A stretch of DNA of 64,000 bases from Camarhynchus parvulus. Lineage: Eukaryota; Chordata; Aves; Passeriformes; Thraupidae. The notes under the pieces were generated by a model. The model was not told the DNA's origin, ran no database searches, and saw only the letters and a list, made by a program, of their open reading frames with translations. A program made the translations under genes and the position numbers. The stretch covers positions 27,525,493 to 27,589,492 of the forward strand of contig NC_044573.1 of assembly GCF_901933205.1 (NCBI RefSeq). The letters are read 5' to 3'. This document shows, piece after piece, positions 51,446-64,000 of this stretch; position 1 is the first letter of the stretch, and each line of letters begins with the position of its first letter.

Positions 51446-54400
51446 TTATCTACCATATGCTCACATCTTTCTATCAACAGATATTTTTCACAGTATTTGC
51501 AGGGCTGGAGTGTTATAACAACTTCAAAGGCTTCAGTATCTTAGCAGCCAGCACTTAAACATCCTACAGGCTGCAGCTTCAAATCAATCACTGTAAACCT
51601 ACATGCCATCTACTTGTCATCTTGTTTTCACAGGTTCTTCATATCCCTCTCCCCAAAGCACCACTGGAACAACTTTCTGGAGTGATCTTCTTGAAATGAT
51701 CATTTTTGGGCCCAAGCAAACATCAAAACTTAACATTTCATAAAAACAGTTCAACTCTGGAGCAATTCTGTCATTGCAAATACAACCAAAGAATTTAAAG
51801 ACCTTGTGTGCTCTGCTGCCGTGAATATCAGATAAAAACGTTTGGACAAAGCAAAGCTTGGGATTGTCAGTATTTATTTTAATTTTTATTTTTGGCAAGA
51901 GGCTGTGAAAACTGGGTACAGGAATTAGAATAGCTCATAAACACTTAGTTGAAATCCCATATACCTGAGAGCCTTGAATTAGCAAGAAAATACAGAGCAG
52001 GAAAACAACATAATAAGAAATTAATTCTGATTTCAGAAGAGCATCTTGTATCATGCATGAAATTATTTTCCCTTTTTTCTTCCACTGGCTGCACAGTGTG
52101 CTTCTTGATAAATGATGCAATACTCAAAGCAGTTCTATAACAGATCCCAGCAAATCTGACACATGGAGAACACTCTTCTGCATTCACCTGGAATAAGTGC
52201 AAAACTGACGCTCAAGTACCATTCACTCAAAAAAGAAGTAAACTCAGCTTCCTAAGGTTACTACAATTTTTTTCTATTTCCTGCTGAAGGAGAAGTGGAG
52301 ACAGCTGATCTTGGTAAGTTAAGAGTATTCAGGAAATCCAGAATCTGTGAAGCTGAGCCCAGGAGAACATTTTTATGTTGTGCACTGTTCCTAAAAGAGT
52401 CTGCTTGTTTCTCCCACAGACCTCTCTTAGAAGATAATCAGATCCTTAAAATCTACAACTGCCTACTATCTGATTAATCTCCTAAAGACTTGACATGCAT
52501 AAGCATTTCTTGTCCTGCTTTGCTAAGGAATTAGAGCAAGTTTTGTTTCTTTACAGATCTCTCAGCATACCTCTCTCAAAGCAGATGATACCTTTACCTG
52601 ATCCAAGAAGGAATTTCTTAATTCTGGGTTAGTGAATCCAATGCACTAATTATTAGCTTCTCCACGTGAGTACACTGCACTTTTTTTCCCCTGGGAGTTG
52701 TCTACCAGGTATACATATTTAACTAGACATGGCAAGTAAAAGGAACAAAGCCTGAAGACAAGAAAAATTCCCCCACAAGATATAGGCACATGCATCTTTT
52801 CCCTAAAGACTCACTTACCATGCCCTGATGGCAGTGTGAACAGACCTCAACTCCTCAGACCCTCAGTGGAGCAGAGAACAGACCACTGTCAATGCTTCAC
52901 CTCAAGAGTCCCTTTCAAATAGCAAGTCTTTCACTCTTATCAGCTCTTGTGGCTTTTTCCTTTCCTGTCAACACAAGTAATTTTAGCTACAGCAAAAAGG
53001 CAGAACCTTTACAGCTAATGTTTTGGATAGCATCCACTAACATCCCTTGAGCATTTATCTGCACATGCAGAACTGTTTTCTTGTAACCATTCTCCCCCTT
53101 CCAAAATCCTACAAATTAAAATCAATGTATCACAAGGTGGATCTCACTGCTGTGAGAGCAGTATTGCCATCTTTATTTTCACATCTGTACTGTAGGACCT
53201 TTAAAATACAGTCCCTAAAGAAAACACAAAATACCATTGTGTAAATTGTAAGATATTAGAAATCAAAATTATTTCTTTACCATACCAGAAAAAATTATTG
53301 CACATTAGTTCTCTCTTCTCAAAAAAAAGCATGAGAACACTCATTTGGTTCCTTTATGAAAACAAAAACTGCATCTCTGGAAAGATGGGTATACAGCAGA
53401 GTTCATGTAAAACTGTATGAACACTTACACTGCAAACAAAAGACTCAAGATGCTGACTAAATTTGAATTATATTTCTGTAGTTATCACTAAAAAAAAGCA
53501 GATATGCCTGAGGAACTGAAGTAGAAGATAGCAAGGGAACACAGATGTAAAATAATGTAAAGAATGAGTAAAACAGAGAGGTTTTGAAACAAATATAGGC
53601 TGAAACTTAAACTGACAAAAAGGAAAGAAAATGTATCTTCAGCCCTCCTCCATTTGGGGAAATGAATAGATCTTTTGAAAATCACCTGAGTGCAAAGACA
53701 TTTATTTCTTTGCCCCAACAATCTCTTCTGGAGAAAAGAACCTTCAGGGTACCAAACTTAAACTAATTTCATTGGAGAAAAGTGCAATTATCAATTATAA
53801 TGCAATTCACAAGCCAGAATTAAATCAAATACAAAACTGCATTATTAGACAGAAAGACCATTTCTAACTGTCCTTCTGTAATCAGTTAATTTAAAAGTTT
53901 TTTCTACTTGAACATCCATAAGCAATGACCAACTTCCTCTACAGAAAAATTAATTATAATAGCACATCAATGTGAATTCAATGGGCATACTACACAGAAT
54001 TTAAATGTATTCTCAATTCAGAAAGACTGTCCTAGAGTCAGACTTTTCTTTCAAAAAAACCCCCACCCCTAACCAAACCCCTTGTAAATGTGTTTCTACC
54101 AAGCTAACAAGCTGTAGCCTTCAAGACATGCCATTTCTTTACTGTTTCTAGAGTTCTTGTAAGAAAGCAGTGTATTGTGACAGTAACACCAGACATAAGG
54201 GCCAGAATCCTTCCATTTTTCACTAGTTTTTCTGATAATACTTTTCTCAGTATTTTTAAAAAAATACTGCTCAAGTAAAGAATGATTATACATTAATAAA
54301 CTGAATCAAAAATAGAAGTACATTACCACTTTGCTTGTCTACATTAAAGAATTATAAATGCCAACAAATTATCATTGTACTCCCAAACTTCCACCTAAAA

Positions 54401-55720
54401 GATGTTCTGTTTTCATATGTCTGGCTTGGGATATCCAGCTTTATATATCTGGTATGAGTTATTGGCTCAAAAGTGAATGATTTGCAGGAATTCATTATAC
54501 AAACTTTACCACTAGCAAGGACTGTATTTCCTGCAAAGGAAAGACATGCAAGCCTAAACATCTTTTTCAACATTTTACATTAAGATTCAAGCATCCTGTT
54601 ATTCTGGTCCAAGCTTCTGGCCCATCTAAATCTATGACCATGAAAAATATGGTCAAACTCAAATTACAAATAAATATTTTTTCCTAAAACAATGCTCTGA
54701 ATGGAAAACCATAAATGTTTTCTCCCCCTATTTTACTAGTGCACAATGATTAAGTCCTTCATTGCATGCACTTTATTTAGTATGGCAGAAAAACATTTTC
54801 TCCCACTTTTCCATCCTTCAGTCAAATGTCCATGCACATTCCTAATGCTCTCCAAAAACCAGTCTCTCCTGGACTGAAATACTATATTTTAAAAGCTAAT
54901 ATTCTCTATTTTTTCATATTCTAGGGAGAAATTGCATTATCAGAGAAGCTTGTGCCGAAAAATGAAAGCCAATGTTTCCCCCTGGAGCCCTTTACAAAAC
55001 AAATGGAATTCATTTTGCCTTCTACACTAGCAAGATTTAAGCAAGAAAGGCAAAACTACCTAGCTTAACAGATATTTTGCTCCCTTGAAATTAAAGAAGT
55101 ATTATCAAATTATAGATTTTTCTTTCTTTTAATTTCTGGATTCTAGGTGAAAAGTTGAGCCAAAATGCTGCAATTAAGTAAAGCACAACTTTTAACCTCA
55201 GCATATTCTCTTCTGCTTATGCTTTGAGATAGAAAGCCATGTTGTATAAACTGTGGTAAGAAATGCTGAAGTTTGGCAAAAAGAAAGTGAGGTAAATATA
55301 TGCAATGACTACACATGAATATGTGTCTAACCATCTCTCAGCCCTAAAACAATAACAACTCTAGACAAAAGGGACAAAAACGAAAGGCTGCAAGAGAAAT
55401 TAAGAAGGCTAAAACAAGGAGAAAAATGAATAATCTCCCGGCGTAGAAAGGTTTTGATGGACTCAAAGATGGAAAGTTGAGAGGAAAACCTTTCCTGTCA
55501 TCCCCTTGAACTCCTTCTACTGGACTGCATTTTTTGCCACATGTCTGCACAGATAATCCTAACACTTGCTCTCAGCACCGTGTGACTTCTCAGAAGGACC
55601 TCCTGAATGCTGGCCTCACACATGCTGCAGTCAAGCTGGCCAGGCTACACCAGGAGAGGATTCCCAGCCAGAATCCTCTTTTGGGGATTTCTCATTTTAA
55701 ATCCAGTATCTACTCAACTT

Positions 55721-55789
55721 GGCAGAGGGGCTGAATCAGATCATCACCAGACGGACCTTCCAATCTTAAGTATTCTGTGATTTTGTGAC
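55721..55789 (+). repeat. CR1 LINE 3' terminus, short fragment
   Basis: The end of a CR1 element: GGCAGAGGGGCTGAATCAGATCATCACCAGA, CCTTCCAATC and the terminal repeats ATTCTGTGATTTTGTGA. The more GC-rich sequence just upstream (about 55440-55720) may be an older part of the same insertion, but I cannot match it confidently. Boundaries are approximate. Confidence 0.7.
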
Positions 55790-56057
55790 TCCCTGAAGAA
55801 CAGTGTGGAGCTCAGACATCAAAACCAGATCAAAATACATTCAAAATTATATTTTTTCAGATCTGGCTTTAAAAGGAATGCTGCAGTGCTATATTTCTAT
55901 TGTTCAAAAACATGAACAAAATGTATACCCTAACTGCCAACAAGTCAAAAAGTCCTTGGGAATGTTCCTGAATAAATTACTTCTCTGATGGTATAATATG
56001 TGATTTTTTTTCCATTGCCTATCAATACCAGACAAACTTCAGCAAGGCTGCAGTGAC

Positions 56058-56100
56058 TATATGCATATATATATTTACACACATATACACGTGTGCACGC
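56058..56100. repeat. Alternating TA/CA purine-pyrimidine tract
   Basis: TATATGCATATATATAT is followed after one break by ACACACATATACACGTGTGCACGC. This is a mixed, nearly continuous alternating purine-pyrimidine run, a degenerate dinucleotide microsatellite with Z-DNA-type alternation. Confidence 0.75.
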
Positions 56101-58260
56101 AAACCTGCATTCCCCATATATACAAATAGGTAGGATCAATAGAGAGGGACAGGAATAAAAAGTTTGCAGAATTAATGTTTGTTTCAGAAAATTAAATGTT
56201 AAATAACATGGGATTATAAATAATCAAAACATACATTAACATATAAAGTCAAGACATGGTTGAAAAATGAACACAATAAATGGGAATATAAAGTCGTTCA
56301 AAATAAGGAATTCTAATAAGTTGAAGGATCCAATTCTGCATTCCGTTTCACTTAAATTCCCCAAGTTCAACTGAAGTTGAAGTAATTTAAGGCTTTCATT
56401 ACAAGAGCAGCAGGTTAGGGGGTCCAAGAATGAAATCTGCTGCTGCCATTTGAAATAGAGCACACAAAAGAGCTAAACAGGTTGAACTCACCCCTGCATT
56501 TCTCAGACAAGCAGAACCCACTGCTGTGACTTTATATTTTAAAATCACACTCCAAAACCAGCAAACTCATTACCCTTATGGGGAGCTCTCACACTAGAAC
56601 ACATAACAGCTGAATCCTTGCTAACAACACAACTGAGAGACTTTTTAGAACAAAATAGTTCAAACAGCATTAGTTAATATAAGGGGTGTTTGAGCTTTTT
56701 TGGAGCTACTGTGAGCAGGGGGACAACTGACACTGTTAAACATGTGTCTCATGCACCTGACTAAATAAATAAAAATCAAGGCAAGAGCAGGATATTTAAA
56801 GGATTTCTTCACTACACATTAAAAGCTAACTCAGCAACCAACAGAAATAATGATTTAAGACTTTGAACAGACACAGAAAAAATACAACCTTCATGGTAGT
56901 CCTCATATAGCCAAATGAGTCTAATAAGCACAAATACAAGAACTTAAAAACAAACATTGGTCTACACAAGATATAGAGTGTGACAGCCAATACACTTGAG
57001 TAGCACAATGAGCTGAATTAACTCCATAGTGACTGAAATCTGTACTCTATATCAACAATTACACAAGGGAAAACAATCCTCCCAATGCTAGGTATGGGCA
57101 TGAGAACTGCAGCACCCTATTCTCTGAAGGTCTGTGATGACAGCATCTTTCTCTCATGCAAACGCAGCACTAAGTATTCCCACAAGGAATATGCCATATA
57201 CTAGCCCACAAGGACATATTCAGCACTTAGTAGGCTTCAGGAAATGCTCATGTTCTCTTGCCTCCATTCCCACTAAGGCTACTGAAGCCTTTTTGATACC
57301 AATGGGTGGCCAGAATAATTCTGGCAAGACTAGCTGCAGACCTGAAGTATAATATTAAGATACCCATTTCCTTGAACTGACAGTTACCTTGCTTATACTT
57401 CTATTGCATCCTCTTGGCCAAACAGAATATAATTCAAAATCATTGGAAAAATGGGGTTAACATTTTGAATAAGCACTTCAGCTATTAACTGGCTCACATT
57501 AACAATCAACTAGGCTAACATAACAAACAATTCTTGTTACTCAAACTGGCGTCATGGTAATGAGCTCCAAATTAATCTCATCCGTACACAATCACTAATC
57601 TTGTTGTGTGCCAACTGAATTTTTAATCAGAACGGAGTGAATCATAGGTTGTTTTTAAAATACATTTCTAATACTTGTCATCCAAAATGAATAAACACTA
57701 GAGCAGGAAAGAACTTTTCTATTTACATTCTAAGAAGCTGATTTTATTTATGCATACTATACATACAAGTATCAAATGCATTTGATAGGAAAACATTCTT
57801 AATGACAACAAAATGTAAAAATGTTTCTTTCTAATAACTCTTTGAGCATGAACAGCACCACCAACCTAAAGAATTTAGTCCCTTGACTGTAATTAAAACT
57901 GTACAACGAACCAAAAGGACCACTTGCCCCTTGTTGAAGTGCTCTGCAATGCTGACATCATTGGCAAGATCAGCATGCACACAATTAGACCCCGCGACCA
58001 GCAGAGTGACCACTGCTGGTAAGACATGCAACCAAGCACATACTTTGCAGTGCTAACTTGAGACTCAAGCTGAGTTTCAAATCCAAGTGACTTTAATGTT
58101 TGTGCAAGACATAAAAGCAAAGCTAAATTTCAATGAGCATTTTCAACTTGATTCTGCAATTGCAGTATCCATTCAAGAAAGCATTAGCCCTGCTTATAAA
58201 ACAAGAGTGCCCAGCCCTACTGCTGAAATATTGGTCTAATAATTCAGGAATTCTCTGGGG

Positions 58261-58281
58261 AAAATAAATAAATAAATAAAA
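58261..58281. repeat. (AAAT)n microsatellite
   Basis: About five uninterrupted AAAT units followed by a C5 run. Confidence 0.95.
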
Positions 58282-60636
58282 CCCCCAAAATATGAACTAC
58301 TCCTTGACAGCATTCACTTTTTAGAATGCAGTATTTCTGGAATCTTGCTTTAGCTGTCTGGCTAACAGCTGCTTAACTGAACACCTATTACCACGCTCAG
58401 ATGAAAACCTAACTGGAGGCTCTGCCCATGGCCATGGAAACTGAAACAATCTGCAACATAGCCATTCAAATGTCTTTGGGGATGCCTACTGACAGCCTCC
58501 ATTAGAGCCACACGAGCCCGAGGAATCTGGAGTACCTGGTTCTCCTTTCATGCTAAGCATAATGCCTGACTCAAGCCATCTAACAACATGTGATGACTTC
58601 TTAAAAAACAAGACACTCAGACAGATGAGACCAGTGCATGCAGGCTCAATGTCAGAATTCCCACAGCTTCCATGGCACATATTACTTACTTTGAGACTGT
58701 GCTCCTCATTGAATAACATCTACATGCTTTTGTGCATGGTAGATTCTGTTTGGATTGCCAGGAACTGTTGCATCAGAAGTATCTGAAGACTGCTCAAGAT
58801 TAAAAGCACTGAATTATGGTCAATGTGCTAATCTGTATTTGACTTCTAGTCAGCAGACAGCTATGTTAACATATTTAAGAATTCTGCTAATATCTTAGAA
58901 TTCAGTTAAAATTAGCTTCATTAAACAGCTCTCACATTTCTGGAAAAAAGGGAGCCATTCAAAGACTTCGCATAACAAGCAAGTTATTGTTGATGCAACA
59001 TTCTGAAGAAAAAATCTACAAACCATATGGAACTTTAAACAGTGAATGCAAAAGTAAAGGAATACTATGTAGACCACAGCTGCAAGGTGGGAATAACATC
59101 GTCCAATACCATCAGGACAAACTGAAGGTTACATTTACATAGTGAATGCTTCAGCAAGGCATAATGAGCAAAGGAACACTGTTGGCTTGCAGATTTCTTC
59201 TTTGGTTTGTTCTAATTACTTTCTAATAGGCCAGTTAATAACTCATTGTGTATCAAGAGCAAATGGCTCTTTCAAGTTGCTTTCCAACAAAAAAGACAAG
59301 AAGTTTTTTCTGTGCTTAGGCAGAAGAAAAGCAACACTCCGGAAAAAAGCATCATTAATGAACAATGTAAGAAAGAAAGAAAAATAAGGATGTTTTTATC
59401 TTTGCAGGTTTTCCTGCAGATCACAACTGTTAGTGACTTCTTTTCACATGAGAAATATGGCACTGTACCGCTCTCAGCAAGCTTCTCCATCTAAACAGCA
59501 TTTCTGCAAGATGCCCCAAATTATTTTCTGTTTCATTTGCTATTTGTTATTAATTTCTGTTTTCCAGTACATTAAAAGGTGCTTCTCTTCTTTGAATATC
59601 AACTATAAAAAGTAGTTGCTAATGTGAACACTTCTCAGGAGGTTGTATGATTGTGAAGGTTGTGAAACAAATGAGAAAAAGAGGAAGATAGAATTGGTAA
59701 AGGAGTGTGAAAACAATTCTAGAACTGCCAAAGAAAGAAAAACCTTTTCTAAAAAGTAGCATAATGAAATAGCTGTTCATCAGCACCATGCCTCCTACCC
59801 AAAGGAGTTTGTGAGCTTAACAGCAAAGTGACCAGGAGAAGAAAAGAAATATGGCAATTGCCTTTTTAAAGTTCTGTTAGTTACACTAAAAAGAATTATT
59901 AAAACTAATTCTTCTGATTCTTGTATATAACTTACTATGAAGTGAAAGGTAAAACCAAAACCCAGCACTTGTCATGTCACACATCAAGGACATGTTCAAC
60001 CTCCATCATGACACCCGTACCACAGCACGACAGCCACTGACTTCCTTTGGGCACCTCTGGGGATGTGCTCATAAAGCACAAGAGGAGCTGCAGGTGAGGG
60101 CTCTGCACTACCTCATTAGCAAGTTTTGAGAGGGACAAGTATTGTAAAAGCATAAACACTGATAGCTTCTTCAAACAAGGCTTTACTACTTGAGGCTAAC
60201 TGTGACTAGTGAACAAAATGCCTGGTTTCAGGTTGTGGTGTTTCTCCTTCAGTAGTAACAAGGCTGTATAAAAGTATTTTCTCATTAATTTCTGTTCCTC
60301 CCATCTTTTAGAAATTAATTTCTTTGTCTAGATAACCCTAACACACATGAGCATATAGCTTTCTTTAATGCAGTGGTTCTAATAACATATTAACTCTACA
60401 CATCCTTCCTCAACAGAAAACAATGTGACACCATATTACACAAATTTATTTTACAGATAAAGGCTTTTAAAGACAATTTATGAACTATTTTTCTGAGACA
60501 GGTCATTTAAGATGGTCATATATTAAATAGACATATTTTTACAGATAGTCTAAGTAACTAAAGTTAAAGTAAATGGTAATATTGTCTTGATTAAAATGTT
60601 TTAAACTTTGCACCGCCTCCTCCTTTCCCCCATTTT

Positions 60637-60696
60637 AACTTTAAATTCAACTTTAGAAAGCAACAAATTCAACTTTAAATCACTTTAGAAAGCAAT
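60637..60696. repeat. ~34-bp imperfect tandem duplication
   Basis: AACTTTAAAT is followed in both copies by CACTTTAGAAAGCAA or CAACTTTAGAAAGCAA, starting at 60637 and 60671. It lies about 145 bp downstream of the exon A donor in the BABAM2 sense. Confidence 0.75.
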
Positions 60697-60840
60697 GTGT
60701 TTACACTCAAAATACCAGTGCGATAAGAGGCGTATTTATTTTTTATTTTGGATTGTTATAAAATTCCTGTTCCTGAAGCTATGCTACAAAAGCAAAGTAT
60801 CTCTACAAGGTGTAAGGTTCTCAAATAGTAAAGTACTTAC

Positions 60841-60935
60841 ATGCAAGGCAGAAGGATCTGGCAAAAACTCAGCATCCTCTCCAAAGATAAAATCTGGTGG
60901 TAGGTCAGGATAGTGAGCATTAAAAATTATATCCC
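60841..60935 (-). CDS. BABAM2: BABAM2 internal exon A (about residues 70-100)
   Basis: This is the most 5' BABAM2 exon in the window. It begins with two bases (GG) completing a Trp codon started in the previous exon (phase 1), followed by 31 codons starting [17 protein letters not shown]. The YPxLPP stretch is the hallmark turn of the E2/UEV ubiquitin-conjugating fold. In BRCC45 that fold lacks the catalytic Cys and serves as a protein- and ubiquitin-binding scaffold. The acceptor is a pyrimidine-rich tract ending TTTTCAG and the donor is CAT|GTAAGT, ending in phase 0. The last codon is His, where I recall Gln in the human protein. The preceding exons (N-terminal ~69 residues) are not visible between 60936 and 64000. 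The match is by recognition of the protein, not by a database search, but frame, length and junctions all agree. Confidence 0.95.
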
Positions 60936-63900
60936 CTGAAAAGCAACAAATGGAAACATGGTTTGCACTTTTATATATGTGCTTATAAATAAAAAATAAT
61001 CACATACAACACACATTTTTAAACACAGAATTTGACAGCTACATTACATATATTTCATGTATATATCCATATAATTTTTACAAAAATTCACATGCAAAAT
61101 AAGCATCAGATGTTTTGGGAGATGAAGTCAAATTCCTGAGGCGCAGCTGCTTCCTCCTCTGCAAGCAATGAAACATAAAATACATTATTGCTTTGTATCT
61201 CAAATTGCAATTTGAATACTATTGAGGAGTGCCTCAAAACACTGAGTTAGAAAAGTGATCTTGTTTTAATAAAAAGTACCATATTTAGATGGCTGTGTTC
61301 TATTAAAAGTCAATTGCAAACTACTAAAGTTCACAACTTTCAAAATACCAGAGCTTTTAAAAATTAGTAGCACTTACTCCCTCTCTTCTCCTCACCACTG
61401 CCAACTCTTAGAAGGAAGAATACACAGTTCAATAGGAACCATTCCAACTACCCAAATTCCGGCCAAGAGAAATGCAGTATTGCACATTTAAATGGAGAGA
61501 TGAAAATTAACTGAAAATACAAGACTTCATCACAGCTTGGCACTGAGCTTTCATCTTGCCAGTGTCACAAGATATGCAATTAAAGGAAATTTGGGTTCTA
61601 GTATTTCACTAGTACACATACTTCAGAGTTCATATAGATCAAGAGGTGGTCATATGCATCTGAGCTTTCAAAAAAATCCACCCACTGTTCAAGAAAAAAA
61701 AATTAAAAATGAAAATAAGTGTTTCTAGCCTTACTTGTCTACCTCCCCATCATTCCTTATGACAGTATGAAAGAATAACTGAGCTTTTGCATAAAACAGA
61801 TTTATGAGGTAGGAGACATTAGAAAAAAACTGTCTACTATGTGTTACGACTCATTTAAAACCCACACAGCAAAGTAAAACCAGTATAGTAATCCTTATAA
61901 ACAATTCTGTTCAGAGAAAGTTATACCACTTTTTATTTCTTAAAAAACTGTGAATGCAGAACTGGAGAAAAGCATTAGATGAACAAATCTTGCAAAGCCA
62001 CATTGCTTGGCTCAGTGGCGTCACCATCTCAAGGCATTTAACATGACAGTTTTAATTGCGGATATTCTGTAAACTTGGCCTTAGTTGGAAGCAAGGATGC
62101 CATGAAGATTAATTGCAGGGGATGAAGGCTCATGAGCAAGAAGCCACTGGCCAGTCTGGAGTAAGTATTCTCTACAGTATGGCTCCAAATCACAAAGTCA
62201 CTGATCATGCGACGAGTAGAGCACAGTGTGGGTTTCTCCTGTCCACACTCCCACCCTCCTTTCACAGCTGTCAGGAGCACGTGTAAGTATGGGATGCAGA
62301 AAATAGCAGAGGTCTGCCAGTTAAAATTCCCAACACACTCAAAATAAAAATAAAACCTTTCATTTAATTTCAATTTCATTTAAAAGAATGAAATGTGCAC
62401 CAGTCCCGGAGGAAAAGGCATAAAATTGCAACAGGAAATGCATCTATATTAAGTAAGAAAAAATAATTGCTAGATTAGCCTAAACTGTAATACAGCACTG
62501 ATGAATTCAAAAAAGTTGATGTTTACTAGGTTGGGTAGTTCCTACACCACCATGACACAACACTACAACACTTTTCTTGATATTTACTGCAATTAAAATG
62601 TCATGCATGGCTCCTTTCAACAACCTCATCAATTCCTACATAAAGAGCAGTGAACTTCAGGTTATGTACTGAAGGAGATTCACCTTAATACATTATTTTC
62701 CTGAGTTTTGAAAGGGGCATGAATATGAGTTATGAGTAACTCAGAAAACAGCCCAATGATAACGGCTGGCTCATGACTTAGACAGTCCAATGCTACTCCA
62801 AAGGAAAGGACTGTCTGTACCTGCGCTGGTGCCATGCTCCTACATGATGCTAAGTAACTCATTTAGCACACACTTTTCATAGTGCAGGTGCTGGCTGCAT
62901 GCTTTTCATTCTCTGCATTCCTCCTTTAACAGAGCTGGTGAAACAGAGTAGATAAGATGTATCTACTGCTCAGCTCACTTAAGAGCTGCACTCCAACTAC
63001 ACACATACTAAAAAAAGCTGCTTAGACTAAAAGAAGGATCAAAATAACAGCGTATTTTTGATGTTACACCTCCATACTTGAGAAGTGAAAAACTATTACA
63101 GAACCCTACATCACGAGGCAGCTTCAACACTCTGCTTGAGTAGTGAGATTGGCAATAAACCATATCCACCTCTACGAGCTGCACAGTAAGGGGTGAACCT
63201 CAGCAGAGCTGTGGCAGTAGGTGCCACTTGGAGGTACAAGTAGGCACAAACTCTTTCCTTTCACAGAGTGAACTCACAACAGCTCCTAGAACACCATTAT
63301 ATGCAGTGCTCAATATAACAGTAAATTAAAGCTGGCATCATGAGTTTAACACGCTAGGTGGTAAACTTTAACAATTTGGAGTTCAGGTCAGTTGCACATT
63401 CCAGGCAATGATTCGTGCTGGGGGATCAGGGACATTTGGACACGGGATCCTCTTCTGACCACTCAGCTGCAACGTGTGGTCACACCAAGGTCAGGTACAT
63501 CAAGTTGCAGCTGGACAAACCAATCTATTACCTATCTCACATGCTCATATTTGTTCTTTAGGCCTTCTGTCAGACACCTTCTTCCACTAAATATCAGTGA
63601 CATTATGAGTCCTTATCCACAATGAATGACCAACTATACAGATGTTTGCATTTTGGAAGTGTTCATTTGCGACGGTGGTTGCACGGGTTTTTGGGGTGAT
63701 GGAAGAGATGTAGATCTGACTCCATCATAAGAAGGCTTGATTTATTATTTTATGATATATACATATAGTATACTAGACTAAAAAGAAAGGAGATTTTCCA
63801 GAAGCTGCTAAGCTACCTAAGAATAGAAAGGAAAGAATGGTAACACATGAGCTGGCCTTGACAAACTCTGAAAGCTAGCTCTACTGTGACTGGTCACTGA

Positions 63901-64000
63901 ACCAAAACATCCACACCAGATGAATCACAGATCCACCTGTTGCATTCCACAGCAGCAGACAATCTATTGTTTACATCTTGTTGCTGAACTGCTCAACTTC
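60936..64000 (-). other. BABAM2: BABAM2 intron upstream of exon A (partial)
   Basis: Noncoding sequence between the exon A acceptor and the window end. I searched the minus strand for the preceding exon (encoding the N-terminal region ending in LKW) and did not see it, so this intron exceeds 3.0 kb. Apart from the LTR starting near 63668, I recognise nothing else. The short ORFs here (for example 62038-62379 on the minus strand) have no recognisable protein content. Confidence 0.85.
63668..64000. mobile_element. Endogenous retrovirus LTR, cut by window end
   Basis: From TGCGACGGTGG at 63668, the sequence follows in order a long-terminal-repeat layout I associate with songbird endogenous retroviruses: GGGTTTTTGGGGTGA, AGATCTGACTCCAT, GAAGGCTTGATTTATTATTT, a TA-rich stretch with ATATACATATAGTATA, then TGCATTCCACAGCAGCAG and TTGTTTACAT. 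No viral coding sequence is in the window. The far LTR end lies past 64000, so it could be a solo LTR or the edge of a provirus. Transcriptional orientation was not established. Confidence 0.65.

Larger units (their letters stand above)
44422..60840 (-). other. BABAM2: BABAM2 intron between exons A and B (16.4 kb)
   Basis: A 16419-bp intron with a GTAAGT donor at its 60840 end and a CAG acceptor at its 44422 end. It holds three CR1 fragments (near 45.5, 46.1 and 55.7 kb), a probable tRNA-derived SINE at 51.33 kb, an AAAT microsatellite, a TA/CA alternating tract and a small tandem duplication near 60.65 kb. The remaining AT-rich sequence, including 46.3-51.3, 51.5-55.4 and 56.2-60.6 kb, shows no exon, RNA gene or named repeat that I can support. 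Confidence 0.9.

Noticed and set aside
55440..55720. An extension of the CR1 fragment at 55721-55789
   Set aside because: It is more GC-rich than its flanks, but I could not match it to CR1 blocks with confidence, so it was left out of the element.
60695..60913. 72-codon plus-strand open frame
   Set aside because: It is antisense shadow of BABAM2 exon A.
1..64000. CRISPR array, prokaryotic operon or phage-like system
   Set aside because: No regularly spaced direct repeats, no long tightly packed ORFs, and clear vertebrate exon-intron structure with CR1 repeats.

Overview
This is AT-rich vertebrate nuclear DNA, almost certainly from a bird. It carries 3' fragments of CR1 LINEs (conserved ORF2 C-terminal motifs and the characteristic ATTCTRTGA-type tails). 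The sequence after about 63668 resembles an endogenous-retrovirus LTR that I recall from songbird genomes, so a passerine is the most likely source. There are no bacterial-style operons, and nearly all open frames are short chance ORFs in intron sequence.

The only gene I can support is BABAM2 (BRE/BRCC45), on the minus strand. The window is an internal slice of it. Four consecutive coding exons lie at 60841-60935, 44227-44421, 40404-40478 and 6475-6584, in transcription order from high to low coordinate. Joined, they encode 157 complete codons, matching roughly residues 70-226 of the ~383-residue vertebrate protein. The 5' exons lie beyond 64000 and the 3' exons lie before position 1. All four exons have AG acceptors and GT donors, reading frame is kept across every junction, and no stop interrupts them. 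The protein is a scaffold with UEV (ubiquitin E2 variant) folds in the BRCA1-A and BRISC K63-deubiquitinase complexes.

The rest is intron: more than 6.4 kb, then 33.8 kb, 3.7 kb, 16.4 kb and more than 3.0 kb, from low to high coordinate. The introns hold CR1 fragments near 8.5, 35.9-36.4, 45.5, 46.1 and 55.7 kb, a probable ancient tRNA-derived SINE (MIR/AmnSINE-like) at 51.33 kb, and the LTR cut by the window end. They also hold homopolymer runs, microsatellites, a diverged ~80-bp tandem duplication at 15.83-15.99 kb and a few perfect short hairpins. I found no tRNA, rRNA, CRISPR array or second protein-coding gene, and no convincing undescribed system. Points that merit a check are the SINE, the inverted CR1 pair, the tandem duplication, the doubly open region near 11.3-12.0 kb and the frame-preserving exons.
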